From an uncultured Poribacteria bacterium (GTDB lineage Bacteria > Poribacteria > WGA-4E > PCPOR2b): DNA of 64,000 nt. Positions 62,333 through 64,000 of this stretch are shown piece by piece. Both the position numbers and the translations under genes were made by a program. How positions within the stretch are numbered: the first letter of the stretch is position 1; each line of letters begins with the position of its first letter. The DNA lies in assembly GCA_958296125.1 (NCBI GenBank), contig OY282444.1, forward strand, positions 1 through 64,000, given 5' to 3'. The notes below the pieces were generated by a model, which had not been told where the DNA came from, did no database searches, and saw nothing but the letters and a program-made list of their open reading frames with translations.

Positions 62333-63253
62333 ATGTTAGACAACCTCTCCAAACTTATCACCGAGCAACGAAATCCAAACTCAATCGATATTGACATCAA
62401 ATCAACGGAAGAGATTTTGCAGATTTTTCACGAAGAAGATCGGAAAGCCCTCGCGGCTGTAGAAGCCGAGTCCGTATCAATCGCGCAGGGGATAACGCTC
62501 ATTACAGAAGCGTTTCGGCGGGGTGGAAGGCTCTTTTATATCGGTGCAGGGACAAGTGGCAGGCTTGGTGTCCTTGATGCCTCCGAATGCCCACCGACGT
62601 TCAGCACCTCGCCGAGTATGGTCCAGGGAATCATCGCCGGTGGAGACCGGGCGTTGCGTCGCTCTGTTGAGACTGCCGAAGATAAGCCTGAGGTCGGCGC
62701 ACAAGCCCTCCATGATCACGATGTCACCAATCAAGATGTGGTCGTTGGCATTGCCGGCAGTGGTCGCACCCCCTATGTCCTTGGCGCATTGGAGGAAGCC
62801 CATCGAATCGGTGCCAAGACGATTTTCCTCTGCTGCACCCCGCCCGCTGATAGCTTGAGAGCGGTTGTGGATGTCTTTATCGTGCCGCTTGTGGGGCCAG
62901 AAATTATCACGGGCTCGACGCGGTTGAAAACTGGGACCGCAACGAAACTGGTATTAAATATGCTGACCACTGTCTCGATGATCCAGATCGGGAAGGTTTA
63001 CAACAACTTGATGGTCGATATTCAGGTGTCGAATGCAAAGCTCATTAATCGGGGGACGCGTATCATTATGGAGGTCGCGGGGACCGATTATGCGACAGCA
63101 CAAACGACATTGGAATGCGCCGGTGGCAGCGTAAAAACCGCGATTGTCATGCTTGTGAAGCGGGTCAATCGGATGGAAGCCGTTACGTTATTGGAGAAAA
63201 ACGATGGCTTTCTACGGCGGGTGTTGGAAGATACCTCGTGCACCGGGGCGTAA
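62333..63253 (+). CDS. murQ: N-acetylmuramic acid 6-phosphate etherase
   Basis: A 306-residue MurQ. The enzyme cleaves the lactyl ether of MurNAc-6-phosphate to GlcNAc-6-phosphate in cell-wall recycling. Signatures are TEQRNPNSIDID near the start, the SIS-domain YIGAGTSGRLGVLDASECPPTF and TGSTRLKTGTATKLVLNMLTT. Glu residues in the ASECPPTF and SIS helices fit the catalytic pair. It is followed 23 bp later by a sugar isomerase gene. This supports a peptidoglycan-containing cell. Confidence 0.95.
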   Translation: MLDNLSKLITEQRNPNSIDIDIKSTEEILQIFHEEDRKALAAVEAESVSIAQGITLITEAFRRGGRLFYIGAGTSGRLGVLDASECPPTFSTSPSMVQGIIAGGDRALRRSVETAEDKPEVGAQALHDHDVTNQDVVVGIAGSGRTPYVLGALEEAHRIGAKTIFLCCTPPADSLRAVVDVFIVPLVGPEIITGSTRLKTGTATKLVLNMLTTVSMIQIGKVYNNLMVDIQVSNAKLINRGTRIIMEVAGTDYATAQTTLECAGGSVKTAIVMLVKRVNRMEAVTLLEKNDGFLRRVLEDTSCTGA

Positions 63254-63276
63254 CTCTTTTATGGGGAGGCACAATA

Positions 63277-64000
63277 ATGGAAAATATTATCGCATGTAAT
63301 TTGAATAGCTATGGACAGTTTCGTGACGGGGCGTATCCGCATCTGGCGAAAATTGGGTTGACGAACGTCGAGATCGGCGCACCTGCATCGGGAGATGTCA
63401 ATAATGTGTTAGCTGAACTGAAATCCCACGGACTCACAGCGACTAGCGTCGCTGCTGCTTGCGATGTTCAGGATGAAAACATCGTCTCTGACTTTCAGGC
63501 TTGCTTGGACGCTGCAGACCGAGTCGGCGTGAAGACCATCTTTACTAGTGCCCATGCCGGCGACCACGATCGAAATATCATCTATGAACGGCTAAGACAG
63601 ATTGGCGAAAACGCAGCGCCGCTCGGAATCAAGGTCTGTTTGGAAACACATCTCGATCTCGCGCACAACGCCGATGTCGCTCTCGAAACCATGCAGGGGG
63701 TCAATCACCCGAACATCTGTATTAATTTTGACACCGGCAATATCTATTTCTACAATCATAACGTCACCGCTGTCGGGGAACTCAGGAAAATTATCAAGCA
63801 TGTTGGGGCCGTTCACCTCAAGGATACCAACGGTGGGTATCGGACGTGGCACTTTCCGGCACTCGGTGAAGGTGTGGTTGATTTCAAATCGGTTTTTCAA
63901 ATCTTGAACGACGCTGGCTTTTATGGTCCCTGCGCGATGGAATTGGAAGGGATTGAAGGCGAAGCTATAGATGAAGCAGGTATACAAGCACGAATAGAGC
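63277..64000 (+). CDS. Sugar phosphate isomerase/epimerase (partial, runs off the window)
   Basis: The first 241 codons of a xylose-isomerase-like TIM barrel. Expected strands are visible: IGLTNVEIGAP, KVCLETHLDL, CINFDTGNIYF, AVHLKDTNGG and FYGPCAMELEG with likely metal-ligand acidic and His residues. The ATG follows GGGGAGG by 7 bp. It is probably co-transcribed with murQ. The end lies outside the window. The substrate is unknown. Confidence 0.88.
   Translation, partial: MENIIACNLNSYGQFRDGAYPHLAKIGLTNVEIGAPASGDVNNVLAELKSHGLTATSVAAACDVQDENIVSDFQACLDAADRVGVKTIFTSAHAGDHDRNIIYERLRQIGENAAPLGIKVCLETHLDLAHNADVALETMQGVNHPNICINFDTGNIYFYNHNVTAVGELRKIIKHVGAVHLKDTNGGYRTWHFPALGEGVVDFKSVFQILNDAGFYGPCAMELEGIEGEAIDEAGIQARIE

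Noticed and set aside
1-64000. CRISPR arrays, insertion sequences with transposase, rRNA genes, riboswitches
   Set aside because: I found no regularly spaced repeats, no transposase-like protein, no rRNA and no recognisable riboswitch core.

Overview
The window looks like a chromosomal segment of an uncultured marine or sponge-associated bacterium, most plausibly Candidatus Poribacteria or a close relative. This placement is inference from gene content. There are four phytanoyl-CoA dioxygenase (PhyH) genes plus one TauD-type oxygenase, several sugar-phosphate-isomerase TIM barrels, two Gfo/Idh/MocA oxidoreductases, NHL and TolB-like propellers, FtsX/MacB-type permeases, a form II Cox-like molybdenum hydroxylase and a full selenocysteine cluster. 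The cell is Gram-negative in type: it encodes a TonB-dependent receptor, a porin-like barrel, an OmpA-domain protein and MurQ. No rRNA, CRISPR array, transposase or phage module was seen.

Layout. 0.2-5.6 kb: sugar isomerase, aldo/keto reductase, Gfo/Idh/MocA oxidoreductase and a TonB receptor whose promoter carries two tandem palindromes. 5.8-9.6 kb: an S-L-M molybdenum hydroxylase operon, divergent from a histidine-rich protein of unknown function (10.1-11.5 kb). 11.9-15.7 kb: PLP dehydratase, SDR, TauD-like dioxygenase, dapB. 15.7-17.9 kb (minus): tyrA-cmk-plsC operon. 18.1-22.2 kb: CYTH protein, class V aminotransferase, a TolB-like remnant, uxuA, NHL protein. 22.4-28.3 kb (plus): a catabolic-looking run of SDR, acetamidase, AMDase/maleate isomerase-like protein, PhyH, a frameshifted unknown, and two tandem amidohydrolases of which the first has lost its metal ligands. 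28.3-38.8 kb: a transketolase-like enzyme, an M14 deacylase with a compact ABC exporter, a GH-like protein, thiO, Uma2 and a MacB-type permease. 39.3-45.6 kb: a large glycosidase-like protein, a thiamine-diphosphate decarboxylase gene split by foldback DNA, and an FAD oxidase / PhyH / Gfo-Idh operon. 45.7-51.5 kb (minus): mutL, a small BrnA-like protein, tRNA-Sec, selB, selA. 51.9-64 kb: PhyH, Ldh2-type dehydrogenase, porin-like barrel, small membrane protein, rpsT, a protein with four zinc ribbons, mtaB, PhyH, OmpA-domain protein, TPR lipoprotein, murQ and a truncated sugar isomerase.

The most intriguing non-coding signal is a set of dispersed intergenic elements. A 10-mer, TAGCAACTTG (usually followed by CGTTA or a close variant), occurs exactly at least five times, only between genes. 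In four cases it lies 6-23 bp downstream, on the same strand, of a hairpin or foldback. The hairpins differ in sequence; one family has a CCCGAT/ATCGGG stem. Near-consensus TTGACA/TATAAT promoters with 16-18 bp spacers are common and sometimes decide the start codon. Several gene remnants and one interrupted gene suggest active local decay around these elements.
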